DNA of 64,000 nt, taken from an uncultured Dehalococcoidia bacterium (GTDB lineage Bacteria > Chloroflexota > Dehalococcoidia > Lucifugimonadales > UBA3495). The translations under genes were made by a program, and so were the position numbers. Shown here piece by piece: positions 40,240-50,060 of this stretch (positions are counted from its first letter, which is position 1; the number at the start of each line of letters is the position of its first letter). Under the pieces are notes generated by a model. It was not told the origin of the DNA and searched no databases. It was given only the letters and a program-made list of their open reading frames with translations. Location: contig CATOSK010000011.1 of assembly GCA_951812535.1 (NCBI GenBank), positions 62,001-126,000 on the forward strand, in the 5' to 3' direction.

Positions 40240-41626
40240 TTCTCTCTTTTGTGGTCAGGCCCATGAACTCGTCCCGGGAGGCCTTCGCTTCTCCCCCGTG
40301 CCACAGGATGGCCTCTTCCAGGTTGCGGGCTCTCCCATCGTGGAGGAACATGGTATGCCCGTTTACCGTTTGCACCAGTCCAATTCCCCACAAGGGAGGA
40401 GTGCGCCACTCGGACCCGTTGGCCAGTCCATCGGGGCGGTTATCCGCCAGGCCATCGCCCATGTCATGGAGCAGGAGGTCGGTGTAGGGGTATATGATCT
40501 GACCGCGCAACGGCTCCAGGGGATGGTCCTGCCCCGTCTCGTGGCGGGGAGTATGGCACATGGAACACTGGGACTGAACAAACAGCCGGGCTCCTTGCTG
40601 GACTTCCGGGTCTTCGACGTTCCTCATGGCCGGCACGGCCAGGGTCTGAGTATATATTGTCACCTTTTCCAGGCGCGTGTCCGGAATCTCCGGCGACCCT
40701 CCGTTGGGGGCCCCGGTGCAAGCGGCCTGCGCCCGAGGGCAGTTTTCCTCGGGGAACAAGCTGGAGGTTATGCCGATGTCCCCCAGGAAAGCGCCGGCAG
40801 CCTGCTGCTCGACGGAAGGCTGGTTGGCCTTCCAGCCAAACCGTCCCAGGGACAACTTCCTTTCGCGGACATTCCAGACGAAGTTGGGGCGACCGGAGAT
40901 GCCGTCGCCATCGGCGTCATCCGGGTCCGCCAGGGCCATGATGCGCTCTTCGGGAATGGCTTCCAGCAAGCCCATCCCGATGGTGGCCGGCGCCACCCGG
41001 GGAGAAATCATCACATCAGGGTGGACCGGAGCGAATTGTGGGTCAGCAATCTCGTACACGGGTTGTCGCAGGCTGAATCCGGTACCATCGGGATACTGGC
41101 CTGTGACCTCGCGGTAGGTGATGGCCAGGCGGCCCTCTACGGGAACACCAAGGATCGACCGGTCTTGCAACTGTCCTCCATAGACGGGTTCGTCAACGGG
41201 GCCATCGGGCCCCGGCACGCTCAGGCGCAGCAGCAGTCCCCTTGTGGGATCGTCGGCGCTCTCCGGGGGGCGTCCCCTTCCGTCATGGCTGTGGCAGGAC
41301 GAGCAGGACTGGGCGTTCATGGTCGGCCCCAGGCCGTCCCGGGCCTCGGTGCTGGCCGGGGCGGCAACCCAGTTCTGGTTGAAGAAACTGTCACCGACCT
41401 CGAAGGTACGGCGAAGCGGGGTGTCCAGGTTGCGGGCCGAAAGCTCGAAGGCGTTCTTCCCGGAACTGAACGCGGTGGTGTCCCCACCCAGCCGCTCGTC
41501 GTAGATTTCGGACAGGTCGGATCCCCTGCCGAACTGGCAGGCAGCCAGAAACACGGTCAAGGCCGCCAGCAGCCAAACCGCCGGCGGCTTGATGGTCGAC
41601 GACCGGGAAAACAAGGGCTTGCCCAT
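40208..41626 (-). CDS. Di-heme oxidoreductase family protein (DUF1111/thiol oxidoreductase-like)
   Basis: Two CxxCH motifs (AQSCSSCHSHDGRGRP; QSQCSMCHTPRHETG) and RTFEVGDSFFNQNWVAAPASTEARDGLGPTMNAQSC. Confidence 0.93.
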   Translation of the reverse strand: MGKPLFSRSSTIKPPAVWLLAALTVFLAACQFGRGSDLSEIYDERLGGDTTAFSSGKNAFELSARNLDTPLRRTFEVGDSFFNQNWVAAPASTEARDGLGPTMNAQSCSSCHSHDGRGRPPESADDPTRGLLLRLSVPGPDGPVDEPVYGGQLQDRSILGVPVEGRLAITYREVTGQYPDGTGFSLRQPVYEIADPQFAPVHPDVMISPRVAPATIGMGLLEAIPEERIMALADPDDADGDGISGRPNFVWNVRERKLSLGRFGWKANQPSVEQQAAGAFLGDIGITSSLFPEENCPRAQAACTGAPNGGSPEIPDTRLEKVTIYTQTLAVPAMRNVEDPEVQQGARLFVQSQCSMCHTPRHETGQDHPLEPLRGQIIYPYTDLLLHDMGDGLADNRPDGLANGSEWRTPPLWGIGLVQTVNGHTMFLHDGRARNLEEAILWHGGEAKASRDEFMGLTTKERNALIKFLESL

Positions 41627-41632
41627 CGAACC

Positions 41633-42790
41633 TTAGCTAACGCTGATGGTGATTCCCACCTTCTGCGCCGCGCTGACCATGGTATCGGTCTGGTTTTCCA
41701 GGGCGACAATGGTATCGAGAACCGCCTTGCGTCCCGGTGAGGCGTCGGACAGCCCCTCCACCAGCTGGCTGTCAAAGGGGGCGGGGATGGACCGGGCCAG
41801 GTAGACCGAACGGTCTATTTCCGCTTCCAGCTGGTCGGCCAACTCCTGGTCCCGGGCTGCGATCAGTTCCTTGACGCCCGGGCCTGAGATGGATCCGTAG
41901 TCGCCGGAGTAGACCCTCTGGACTCCCGCAGCGTTGGCCACGATATCAGAAATGGTGTTATCCGAGAAGCAGGAATGCTCGTCTTCCTGGGAACGCGCCT
42001 CGTAGGCGACCGTCATGCGCTCTCCGGCCAACTCCCCGCGGCTCATTTCGCCGATTCCGGTGATGATATCCGTGATTGCCGCATCGGAGTCCTTGGAGAC
42101 GAACTGGGCGCGATAGTTGTTCTGCCCGGGAGCCCAGGCGTTCACGATATCCTGCAGGTGGGAAAGCAGCAGGTCCGAGCTCACCGCCAGGTAGGTGGCG
42201 CGGCGGCCGGCGTTGTCGGCGGTGGTGTAGTCGGATACGGGCCGGTAACCGGGGCCGTCCCCATTCAGGTCCTGACCCCAGAGGAGAAACTCGATGGCGT
42301 GCCAGCCGGTGGAAATGTTTTCCTCGCCGCCCTCTTCATTCAATGAGACCAGCAGGTCGGCGTCGATGGTGGGGTACTCACCGGGCATGTTAATTATGCC
42401 GGCGCCGGAGTCTCCCTCAACATAGTCCACGTAGGACTCGTCCATCGGCCAGGCGTTGATCAGTCCCTCTGGGCCGTCCGCCTCATTGTCGATGGGGCCT
42501 TCGTAGAAGCGGTAGATTTCGGTCACTCCGTAGTCATCCCGGGCCAGGAGCCAGGCACGCTTGGCCGCGTCCAGGCGGTGCTGCGACGGGTCCTCCAGGA
42601 ACCGGTCGATAGCGGCATCCATGGACTGGGCAGAAGCCAGGCTCTGAGAATAGGAGGCATACGCTCCGGCCGCGTAGTTCTCGACCACGGAATCCTTAAG
42701 CTCATCGCTGGGCCCGCGGGAGGTGCAGGCGACAAGGGACAGAGCGGCCACAAGCAACAGTGCTACAGCAATCGTGAGTTTCGCTTTCAT
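41633..42790 (-). CDS. Imelysin family lipoprotein
   Basis: MKAKLTIAVALLLVAALSLVAC lipobox; ISTGWHAIEFLLWGQD (GxHxxE motif). Confidence 0.93.
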   Translation of the reverse strand: MKAKLTIAVALLLVAALSLVACTSRGPSDELKDSVVENYAAGAYASYSQSLASAQSMDAAIDRFLEDPSQHRLDAAKRAWLLARDDYGVTEIYRFYEGPIDNEADGPEGLINAWPMDESYVDYVEGDSGAGIINMPGEYPTIDADLLVSLNEEGGEENISTGWHAIEFLLWGQDLNGDGPGYRPVSDYTTADNAGRRATYLAVSSDLLLSHLQDIVNAWAPGQNNYRAQFVSKDSDAAITDIITGIGEMSRGELAGERMTVAYEARSQEDEHSCFSDNTISDIVANAAGVQRVYSGDYGSISGPGVKELIAARDQELADQLEAEIDRSVYLARSIPAPFDSQLVEGLSDASPGRKAVLDTIVALENQTDTMVSAAQKVGITISVS

Positions 42791-43010
42791 GTTTTCCTTT
42801 TCCATGTTCGTCGTTTCTGTTATGCGGGATTTGTTGGGTACGCATCCTGAAGGTTCGTGTTCCACAGGTATGCGGACAATGTTCCCCAGGAGCGAGGCCC
42901 GGGCGGAGAACGGCACCCCTCCCTTAGTGTGCGATTGCCCGACACTGTTATTAGTCCTTAGCCAACGTCAATTGGTCCAGTTGGTATAGGAAGCGGCTTG
43001 CTGTTGCAAT

Positions 43011-43085
43011 AGAACAGTAAAATGTTCTCGACAACGCAGCATTCTAATTCGGTAATACATCGTTGTCAATTGATTAGACACTAAT
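43011..43085. promoter_or_regulatory. Palindrome-dense AT-rich region upstream of the imelysin cluster
   Basis: AGAACA-N6-TGTTCT (43011-43028), GACAACG...CGTTGTC (43030-43067), ATTAG-ACA-CTAAT (43073-43085). Confidence 0.4.
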
Positions 43086-43339
43086 AATATAGCAATGGGT
43101 ACTCTGTATATTCCGAAGTCTCCGCATAACAATAGAGAGTATGGCAGGACTGGCCACGTTAAGGGATGGGCGACGACACTTCGAAACCTCATGCCGGCGG
43201 CTTGCGGCCCATGATTGCCCAATTGTCCCCGGGGCGTACAGGAGCCGGATTACCGACAAAGCGGTCACGGGTCCCCCAGCAGGTTGAAGGTCATTCGGTC
43301 TTCACTGCAACGAGGGAACTATGAGGTGGACCCCATCAC

Positions 43340-44011
43340 TTGCGACTGCTCAACGGCAGCCAGGCCAGGATATATCAACTTAGCGCCGAGGGGGCCACCA
43401 TGATGAAGATAGCCTCCGACGGCGGCTATCTGGCCAGTCCCGTCATACTCGAGCGACTCGTCCTCGGCCCCGGGGACCGGACCGAGATCATCGTCGACGT
43501 CGGGGGCGTGCCTGCGGCTCTGGTCTACAGCGCGTTTGGACGGGTGCTTGAGCTCCGGCCGAACGGCCGAACATCGAGTGTGGGTGCGCTTCCAGGCAAG
43601 CTCACGACCATTGAGCGAATCTCCGACTCGGAGATCACTGTGGACCGGAGTTTCCACATGGAGCAGGTGGGAAACGGGTGGGGATTCAACGGGGTCCAGT
43701 TGGACATGGGCAGGATAGATGAAACAGTGCGACTCGGCGATACGGAGCGCTGGACCCTTACTGCCGACGCCGGCCAGCACGTGTTCCATGTCCACCAGAC
43801 CCAGTTTCAGATATTGGCGATCAATGGCTAACCTCCACCACCAGAGGAAGCAGGCTGGGAGGACTCAGTGTTGGTCAATGCCAACCGTGAGGTGGTCATA
43901 GCTTCCCGTTTCAATACCTATGCCGATAACGACACGGCGTACATGTACCACTGCCACATCCTTGATCACGAAGAACTTGGCATGATGGGGCAGTTCCTGG
44001 TCGTCAAGTAA
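43340..44011 (+). pseudogene. Multicopper oxidase C-terminal remnant (5' truncated, one in-frame stop)
   Basis: LRLLNGSQARIYQLS...LGDTERWTLTADAGQHVFHVHQTQFQILAING*PPPPEEAGWEDSVLVNANREVVIASRFNTYADNDTAYMYHCHILDHEELGMMGQFLVVK*; HxH and HCHxxxHExxGM copper motifs; TAA at 43829-43831. Confidence 0.9.
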
Positions 44012-44147
44012 CCTGGGCGGGATGCGGTTGCTGGAAACAGCAATCGGCCCTTTCCTGTCGCGGAAAGAGCTTGAAAGGAGAAACCCCGAGCGAGTCTTAC
44101 ACGTTCGGGATGAACCTTGGAGTGAAGGTTATTGGGGTTGAAAGGGG

Positions 44148-44224
44148 TGGTGGGCGGTAGTGGACTCGAACCACTGACCTCTTGCGTGTCGAGCAAGTAC
44201 TCTAACCAACTGAGCTAACCGCCC
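44148..44224 (-). tRNA. tRNA-Val (anticodon GAC), CCA encoded, with C instead of U at position 33
   Basis: Reverse complement GGGCGGTTAGCTCAGTTGGTTAGAGTACTTGCTCGACACGCAAGAGGTCAGTGGTTCGAGTCCACTACCGCCCACCA folds as a cloverleaf. Confidence 0.88.
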
Positions 44225-44323
44225 AAGGGGCTTTGAGTCTAGCAACAGGCGCTTATCCCGTCAACCCGGTCCTCGTTCGCAACTGTTCAGAGTTGATCAG
44301 GTGAAATGGTGGAAAGTTGTTAG

Positions 44324-45731
44324 TACTACAGTCGCAGATTAAGAACAGGTAGAATTGGAGCAGTTGTCTGGTGGAGAGGTGAGGCAGTGGTTGTTGGGAG
44401 TGATGAGGTTGCGGAAGTGGCCCGGTGGGCCAATGGCATCGAGGAGATGCACCAGTGCATCGCCGGCCGGTTCCGGCGGCCGGAGCCGCGCCGCCGGGCT
44501 CTGGCCTATCTGCGAGGACTACTCAGCCCGGTGGAACGCAAGAACGGCTGGCAACTGGCAGAACAAGCTGGCGACGCCACCCCCTATGGGGTACACCACC
44601 TGCTGTCCACGTACATCTGGGACGCGGACCTGGTACGCGATGACCTCAGGGACTACGTGGTGGAGCATCTGGGCGGTGCCGACGGAGTAGTGGTGGTGGA
44701 CGAGACGGGGTTTCTCAAGAAGGGCGACAAGTCAGCCGGGGTGCAGCGGCAGTACAGCGGGACGGCGGGCCGGATCGAAAACTGTCAGGTTGCGGTGTTC
44801 CTGGCCTATGCCGGAGCCAAGGGCAGGGCATTGCTGGACCGGGAGTTGTACCTGCCCCGGGTGTGGGCGGACGACTGGGAGCGGCGGCGGGAAGCCGGAG
44901 TGCCGGAGAGTGTCCGCTTCCGTACCAAACCGCAACTGGCGCAACTGATGCTGGGGCGGGCGCTGGAAGCGGGTGTTCCCTTCGCCTGGTTTACTGGGGA
45001 CGAGGTCTACGGCAGTGATCGCAACCTGCGGCTGTGGCTGGAACGTGAGGAGATTCCGCATGTGATGGCCATCAAGAGCAACGAGAAGCTGTGGGCTTTG
45101 ACGGACAAAGGACCGCTGCAGATGAGAGCGGACCGTCTGGCGTCCGGGGTTGCGGAATCCGCTTGGGTGCGGTGCAGCGCTGGGAATGGCGCCAAGGGAC
45201 CACGGATCTATGATTGGGCCGCAGTGGACATACGGCCCCTGAGGGAACCGGGCAAGGGCCACTGGCTACTGGCCCGCCGGAGCATCGCCAAGCCCGACGA
45301 GTTGGCCTATTACGTTTGCTTCGGCCCGGCGGAGACGGCCTTGGAGGAGTTGGTGAGAGTCGCCGGGACCCGGTGGGCCATAGAGGAATGCTTTGAGCAG
45401 GCGAAGGGGGAGGTGGGACTGGACCAGTACGAGGTGCGGCGGTGGGACGGCTGGTACCGGCACATCACCCTGGCCATGCTGGCTCACGCCTATCTGATGG
45501 TAATCAGGCATCATGCATTGGAGCAGGGAGAAAAGGGGGCCACTACGGTCCCGGTGAAGAGTTGATTCCCGTGACTGTCCCGGAGGTGCGGCGGCTACTC
45601 ACACGCTTGGTATGGACAGAGAACCAACCACCGGATTTCATCCTGTACTGGTCGTGGTGGAGACGCCGCCACCAGGCCAGAGCCCAACGATGTCACTACA
45701 AACGGCGTCTATCAAATCTGCGACTGTAGTA
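44324..45731 (+). mobile_element. IS701-family insertion sequence, copy 2 (TSD TTAG)
   Basis: Same termini and length as copy 1 (offset 12,995); flanked by TTAG 44320-44323 and 45732-45735. Confidence 0.95.
44387..45565 (+). CDS. IS701-family transposase, copy 2
   Basis: ORF translation identical to the copy at 31392..32570. Confidence 0.92.
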   Translation: MVVGSDEVAEVARWANGIEEMHQCIAGRFRRPEPRRRALAYLRGLLSPVERKNGWQLAEQAGDATPYGVHHLLSTYIWDADLVRDDLRDYVVEHLGGADGVVVVDETGFLKKGDKSAGVQRQYSGTAGRIENCQVAVFLAYAGAKGRALLDRELYLPRVWADDWERRREAGVPESVRFRTKPQLAQLMLGRALEAGVPFAWFTGDEVYGSDRNLRLWLEREEIPHVMAIKSNEKLWALTDKGPLQMRADRLASGVAESAWVRCSAGNGAKGPRIYDWAAVDIRPLREPGKGHWLLARRSIAKPDELAYYVCFGPAETALEELVRVAGTRWAIEECFEQAKGEVGLDQYEVRRWDGWYRHITLAMLAHAYLMVIRHHALEQGEKGATTVPVKS

Positions 45732-45734
45732 TTA

Positions 45735-46576
45735 GGGGGTGTCGTCAAAAGAGTTTGCTCCAGATCATCACTGCCCTTAGCTGGCAGATGGCCAAGTATG
45801 ACGCTGCTTTCTTGGCATAACGGGTTGCCACGCCGCGCCACTGTTTGAAATCCAAGAAACCGTTCTCCACCAAGTGCCGCAACTTGTACAGCGCCTGGTC
45901 GTAGTCCCGCTTTTCTCTCCGGTTCCTTTTCGGTGGTATCACCGGGTCCAGTCCCAATTCCAGGGCCGAAGCTATGATTTCATTGGTGTCGTACGCTTTG
46001 TCCGCCAGCAGGTACTCCGCCTCTATACCCTCAATCAGGGGCAATGCCTGGGAGGAGTCGGCTACCGTACCCTCGGTGACCGCCAGCCTTACCGGCATTC
46101 CGTGGGAATCCACCGCCAAGTGCAGCTTGCTGTTCAGCCCCCTTTTGTGCGGCCGATGGACTGATTTCCGCCCCGGGCCCCGGCACTGTGGGGATGGGCC
46201 TTGATGTAACTGGCATCGATCATCAGCCATTCGAAATCAGGGTCATCCATCACCGCCTCCAACAGTCCAGCCCACACCCCCCGGTCCCGCCAGCGGCAGA
46301 AGCGCCGGTGAGTGTTCTTCCAGTCTCCGTAGTCCGGCGGCAAATCCCGCCAAGGGGAACCGGTTCGCAGAATCCAGCACACGGCGTCGACGAACCGCCG
46401 GTTGTCGTTGGCTGGTCTTCCCTGCTTGCCCTCTCCACCGGGCAGATGCGGCCTCAATCGCTCCCAAACGGCATCACTCATATCGTGGCGCCGGTGCGCT
46501 GCTTTCATACCCCACCTTCCACACTCTCCCAACTCGCACCAATCTATCACCCTCTCATTGTTTTGACGACACCCCC
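45735..46576 (-). mobile_element. IS5-family (IS427-like, two-ORF) insertion sequence, 842 bp, TSD TA
   Basis: Inverted repeats GGGGGTGTCGTCAAAA...TTTTGACGACACCCCC; TA at 45733-45734 and 46577-46578; two overlapping transposase ORFs. Confidence 0.93.
45745..46550 (-). CDS. IS5-family transposase, orfA (46134..46550) and orfB (45745..46230) with predicted -1 frameshift
   Basis: orfA: MSDAVWERLRPHLPGGEGKQGRPANDNRRFVDAVCWILRTGSPWRDLPPDYGDWKNTHRRFCRWRDRGVW; orfB: GLNSKLHLAVDSHGMPVRLAVTEGTVADSSQALPLIEGIEAEYLLADKAYDTNEI...PPKRNRREKRDYDQALYKLRHLVENGF. Overlap at ACAAAAGGGGGC. Confidence 0.9.
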
Positions 46577-46579
46577 TAG

Positions 46580-47987
46580 TACTACAGTCGCAGATTAAGA
46601 ACAGGTAGAATTGGAGCAGTTGTCTGGTGGAGAGGTGAGGCAGTGGTTGTTGGGAGTGATGAGGTTGCGGAAGTGGCCCGGTGGGCCAATGGCATCGAGG
46701 AGATGCACCAGTGCATCGCCGGCCGGTTCCGGCGGCCGGAGCCGCGCCGCCGGGCTCTGGCCTATCTGCGAGGACTACTCAGCCCGGTGGAACGCAAGAA
46801 CGGCTGGCAACTGGCAGAACAAGCTGGCGACGCCACCCCCTATGGGGTACACCACCTGCTGTCCACGTACATCTGGGACGCGGACCTGGTACGCGATGAC
46901 CTCAGGGACTACGTGGTGGAGCATCTGGGCGGTGCCGACGGAGTAGTGGTGGTGGACGAGACGGGGTTTCTCAAGAAGGGCGACAAGTCAGCCGGGGTGC
47001 AGCGGCAGTACAGCGGGACGGCGGGCCGGATCGAAAACTGTCAGGTTGCGGTGTTCCTGGCCTATGCCGGAGCCAAGGGCAGGGCATTGCTGGACCGGGA
47101 GTTGTACCTGCCCCGGGTGTGGGCGGACGACTGGGAGCGGCGGCGGGAAGCCGGAGTGCCGGAGAGTGTCCGCTTCCGTACCAAACCGCAACTGGCGCAA
47201 CTGATGCTGGGGCGGGCGCTGGAAGCGGGTGTTCCCTTCGCCTGGTTTACTGGGGACGAGGTCTACGGCAGTGATCGCAACCTGCGGCTGTGGCTGGAAC
47301 GTGAGGAGATTCCGCATGTGATGGCCATCAAGAGCAACGAGAAGCTGTGGGCTTTGACGGACAAAGGACCGCTGCAGATGAGAGCGGACCGTCTGGCGTC
47401 CGGGGTTGCGGAATCCGCTTGGGTGCGGTGCAGCGCTGGGAATGGCGCCAAGGGACCACGGATCTATGATTGGGCCGCAGTGGACATACGGCCCCTGAGG
47501 GAACCGGGCAAGGGCCACTGGCTACTGGCCCGCCGGAGCATCGCCAAGCCCGACGAGTTGGCCTATTACGTTTGCTTCGGCCCGGCGGAGACGGCCTTGG
47601 AGGAGTTGGTGAGAGTCGCCGGGACCCGGTGGGCCATAGAGGAATGCTTTGAGCAGGCGAAGGGGGAGGTGGGACTGGACCAGTACGAGGTGCGGCGGTG
47701 GGACGGCTGGTACCGGCACATCACCCTGGCCATGCTGGCTCACGCCTATCTGATGGTAATCAGGCATCATGCATTGGAGCAGGGAGAAAAGGGGGCCACT
47801 ACGGTCCCGGTGAAGAGTTGATTCCCGTGACTGTCCCGGAGGTGCGGCGGCTACTCACACGCTTGGTATGGACAGAGAACCAACCACCGGATTTCATCCT
47901 GTACTGGTCGTGGTGGAGACGCCGCCACCAGGCCAGAGCCCAACGATGTCACTACAAACGGCGTCTATCAAATCTGCGACTGTAGTA
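46580..47987 (+). mobile_element. IS701-family insertion sequence, copy 3 (TSD CTAG)
   Basis: Same termini and length as copy 1 (offset 15,251); flanked by CTAG 46576-46579 and 47988-47991. Confidence 0.95.
46643..47821 (+). CDS. IS701-family transposase, copy 3
   Basis: ORF translation identical to the other two copies. Confidence 0.92.
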   Translation: MVVGSDEVAEVARWANGIEEMHQCIAGRFRRPEPRRRALAYLRGLLSPVERKNGWQLAEQAGDATPYGVHHLLSTYIWDADLVRDDLRDYVVEHLGGADGVVVVDETGFLKKGDKSAGVQRQYSGTAGRIENCQVAVFLAYAGAKGRALLDRELYLPRVWADDWERRREAGVPESVRFRTKPQLAQLMLGRALEAGVPFAWFTGDEVYGSDRNLRLWLEREEIPHVMAIKSNEKLWALTDKGPLQMRADRLASGVAESAWVRCSAGNGAKGPRIYDWAAVDIRPLREPGKGHWLLARRSIAKPDELAYYVCFGPAETALEELVRVAGTRWAIEECFEQAKGEVGLDQYEVRRWDGWYRHITLAMLAHAYLMVIRHHALEQGEKGATTVPVKS

Positions 47988-48286
47988 CTAGAAAAGTAAG
48001 GGGCGCTGCAGTAAGGGACGCTGATTGAGAGCTAATGTTGACTCTATGGGATGAGAACCGACAGGGACCTGACCGGCGCCTCCCGGGATGCACTGCCGGC
48101 CCTGGGATTTCGGCGCGCCTCCGGCCTGGAACCCTTCCTCCAATGCCCTCAGTTCCCCGCTTCCGGTCAACACCGGACTGTTGCACCTTCGGCGGTTGCC
48201 CGGCCACCAGCGCGGGAATATAATTCGGCCTGTTCCTGACCGCCGCGCCCCGGCGGTCAAATTCTCTCCGTGTCAGGAGGCCCCCG

Positions 48287-50005
48287 TTGGCTACCACCAC
48301 TTCCACGCCGACCGTCACCCGGGACCGGGCGCAGAACCTCCGGATGAAGCACCGCAGCAAGGACATTACCGAGGGGCCGGAGCGCGCTCCCGCCCGGGCC
48401 ATGCTGCTGGCCATGGGCCTTTCCCAGGAAGACCTGGACCAACCCTTCGTCGCCATCGCCAACCTGGCCAGCGATGTTACTCCGTGCAACGTCCACTTGG
48501 GCCGGTTCGCCGAGGCGGCCAAGCAGGGTGTCCGCGGAGCCGCGGGAACCCCCTTTGAATTCGGGACCATCACCGTCAGCGACGGCATCTCGATGGGCAC
48601 CGAGGGGATGAAAGCGTCCCTGGTCAGCCGGGAAGTCATCGCCGACTCCATAGAAGTGGTCACCTTCGGGGAGCGGATGGACGGGTTGATTACCGTGGGG
48701 GCCTGCGACAAGAACATGCCCGGGTGCATGATGGCCATTGCGCGGCTGAATATTCCGTCCATCTTCATCTACGGCGGCACCATAATGCCCGGTTCGTTCC
48801 AGGGGAACGATGTCAACATCCAGGATGTGTTCGAGGCGGTGGGAGCATACGCCAAGGGGAATATGTCCCTGGAAGACCTGAAGGACCTGGAGTGCCGCGC
48901 CTGCCCCGGGGAGGGATCATGCGCGGGGCTGTTCACCGCCAACACCATGTCCACCGCGATCGAAATAATGGGAATGTCACTGCCCGGCGACGCCTCCATC
49001 CCTGCCGTGGACCCTTCCAAGGTGGATGAGGCCCGGAGGGCCGGCGCCGCGGTGATGCGGCTGCTGGAGGAGGACCTCCGGCCCCGGGACATCATGACCC
49101 GCCGCGCCTTCGAGAACGCCATCACGACGGTGGTGGCCATGGGCGGCTCCACCAACGCGGTGCTGCACCTGATGGCGATGGCCCGGGAGGCCAACGTCGA
49201 CTTGTCCCTGGACGACTTCGACCGGATCAGCCGGAACACTCCCTACATCGCCGACATGCGTCCCGGCGGGCGGTACGTGATGGCGGACCTCCACCGGCAT
49301 GGCGGCGTGGCGTTGATGGCCAAGCGACTGCTGCGGGCCGGGCTGCTCCAGGGCGACACGATGACAGTCACCGGCAAGACGCTGGCGGAGAACATGGAAG
49401 CCATCCCCACGGTGGAAGACCAGGACATCATCTACCAGCCGGATGCTCCGCGCAGCCCCACAGGCGGTCTCGCCATCCTTTACGGGAACCTGGCGCCGGA
49501 AGGAGCGGTCATCAAGGTGGCCGGCCACCAGGAGAAGGTGTACCGCGGACCGGCCCGGGTATTCGAGCAGGAAGAGCGGGCCTTCCGGGCCATCCAGGAA
49601 GGGCAGGTGAAGGAAGGGGACATCGTAATCATCCGCTACGAGGGCCCCAAGGGAGGCCCGGGGATGCGGGAGATGCTGGCGGTCACCGGGGCGTTGATCG
49701 GACAGGGACTGGGGGATTCCGTGGCGCTGGTGACGGACGGGCGCTTCTCCGGGGCGAGTCACGGTCCCATGGTGGGCCACGTGGCTCCCGAAGCCGCGGT
49801 GGGCGGTCCGATAGGGCTCCTGGTGGAAGGCGACATCGTCACCCTGGACATTCCCAACCGTCGGCTGGACGTGAGCGTGACGGAAGAAGAAATGGCCGGC
49901 CGCCGGGGGAAGTGGCAGCCCATGGAAGCCCGCTACACCACCGGGGTGTTCGCCAAGTACGCCAAGCTGGTGTCCTCGGCATCGGAAGGCGCGGTAACGG
50001 CGTAG
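48287..50005 (+). CDS. ilvD: Dihydroxy-acid dehydratase
   Basis: [70 protein letters not shown]...[13 protein letters not shown]...[20 protein letters not shown]. Confidence 0.96.
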   Translation: MATTTSTPTVTRDRAQNLRMKHRSKDITEGPERAPARAMLLAMGLSQEDLDQPFVAIANLASDVTPCNVHLGRFAEAAKQGVRGAAGTPFEFGTITVSDGISMGTEGMKASLVSREVIADSIEVVTFGERMDGLITVGACDKNMPGCMMAIARLNIPSIFIYGGTIMPGSFQGNDVNIQDVFEAVGAYAKGNMSLEDLKDLECRACPGEGSCAGLFTANTMSTAIEIMGMSLPGDASIPAVDPSKVDEARRAGAAVMRLLEEDLRPRDIMTRRAFENAITTVVAMGGSTNAVLHLMAMAREANVDLSLDDFDRISRNTPYIADMRPGGRYVMADLHRHGGVALMAKRLLRAGLLQGDTMTVTGKTLAENMEAIPTVEDQDIIYQPDAPRSPTGGLAILYGNLAPEGAVIKVAGHQEKVYRGPARVFEQEERAFRAIQEGQVKEGDIVIIRYEGPKGGPGMREMLAVTGALIGQGLGDSVALVTDGRFSGASHGPMVGHVAPEAAVGGPIGLLVEGDIVTLDIPNRRLDVSVTEEEMAGRRGKWQPMEARYTTGVFAKYAKLVSSASEGAVTA

Positions 50006-50060
50006 GCGTCTGGGAAACTTCCCGTTCAGGGATTCCCCGTCTCCGGTCCCACCGGCAAGA

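Noticed and set aside
44011-44224. tRNA-Val as an integration site for a genomic island containing the imelysin cluster
   Set aside because: No duplicate of the tRNA 3' end and no integrase gene seen in the window.
44324-47987. IS701-IS5-IS701 as a composite transposon moved as one unit
   Set aside because: Outer 4-bp flanks differ (TTAG left, CTAG right) and each IS701 has its own matching TSD, so independent insertions fit better.
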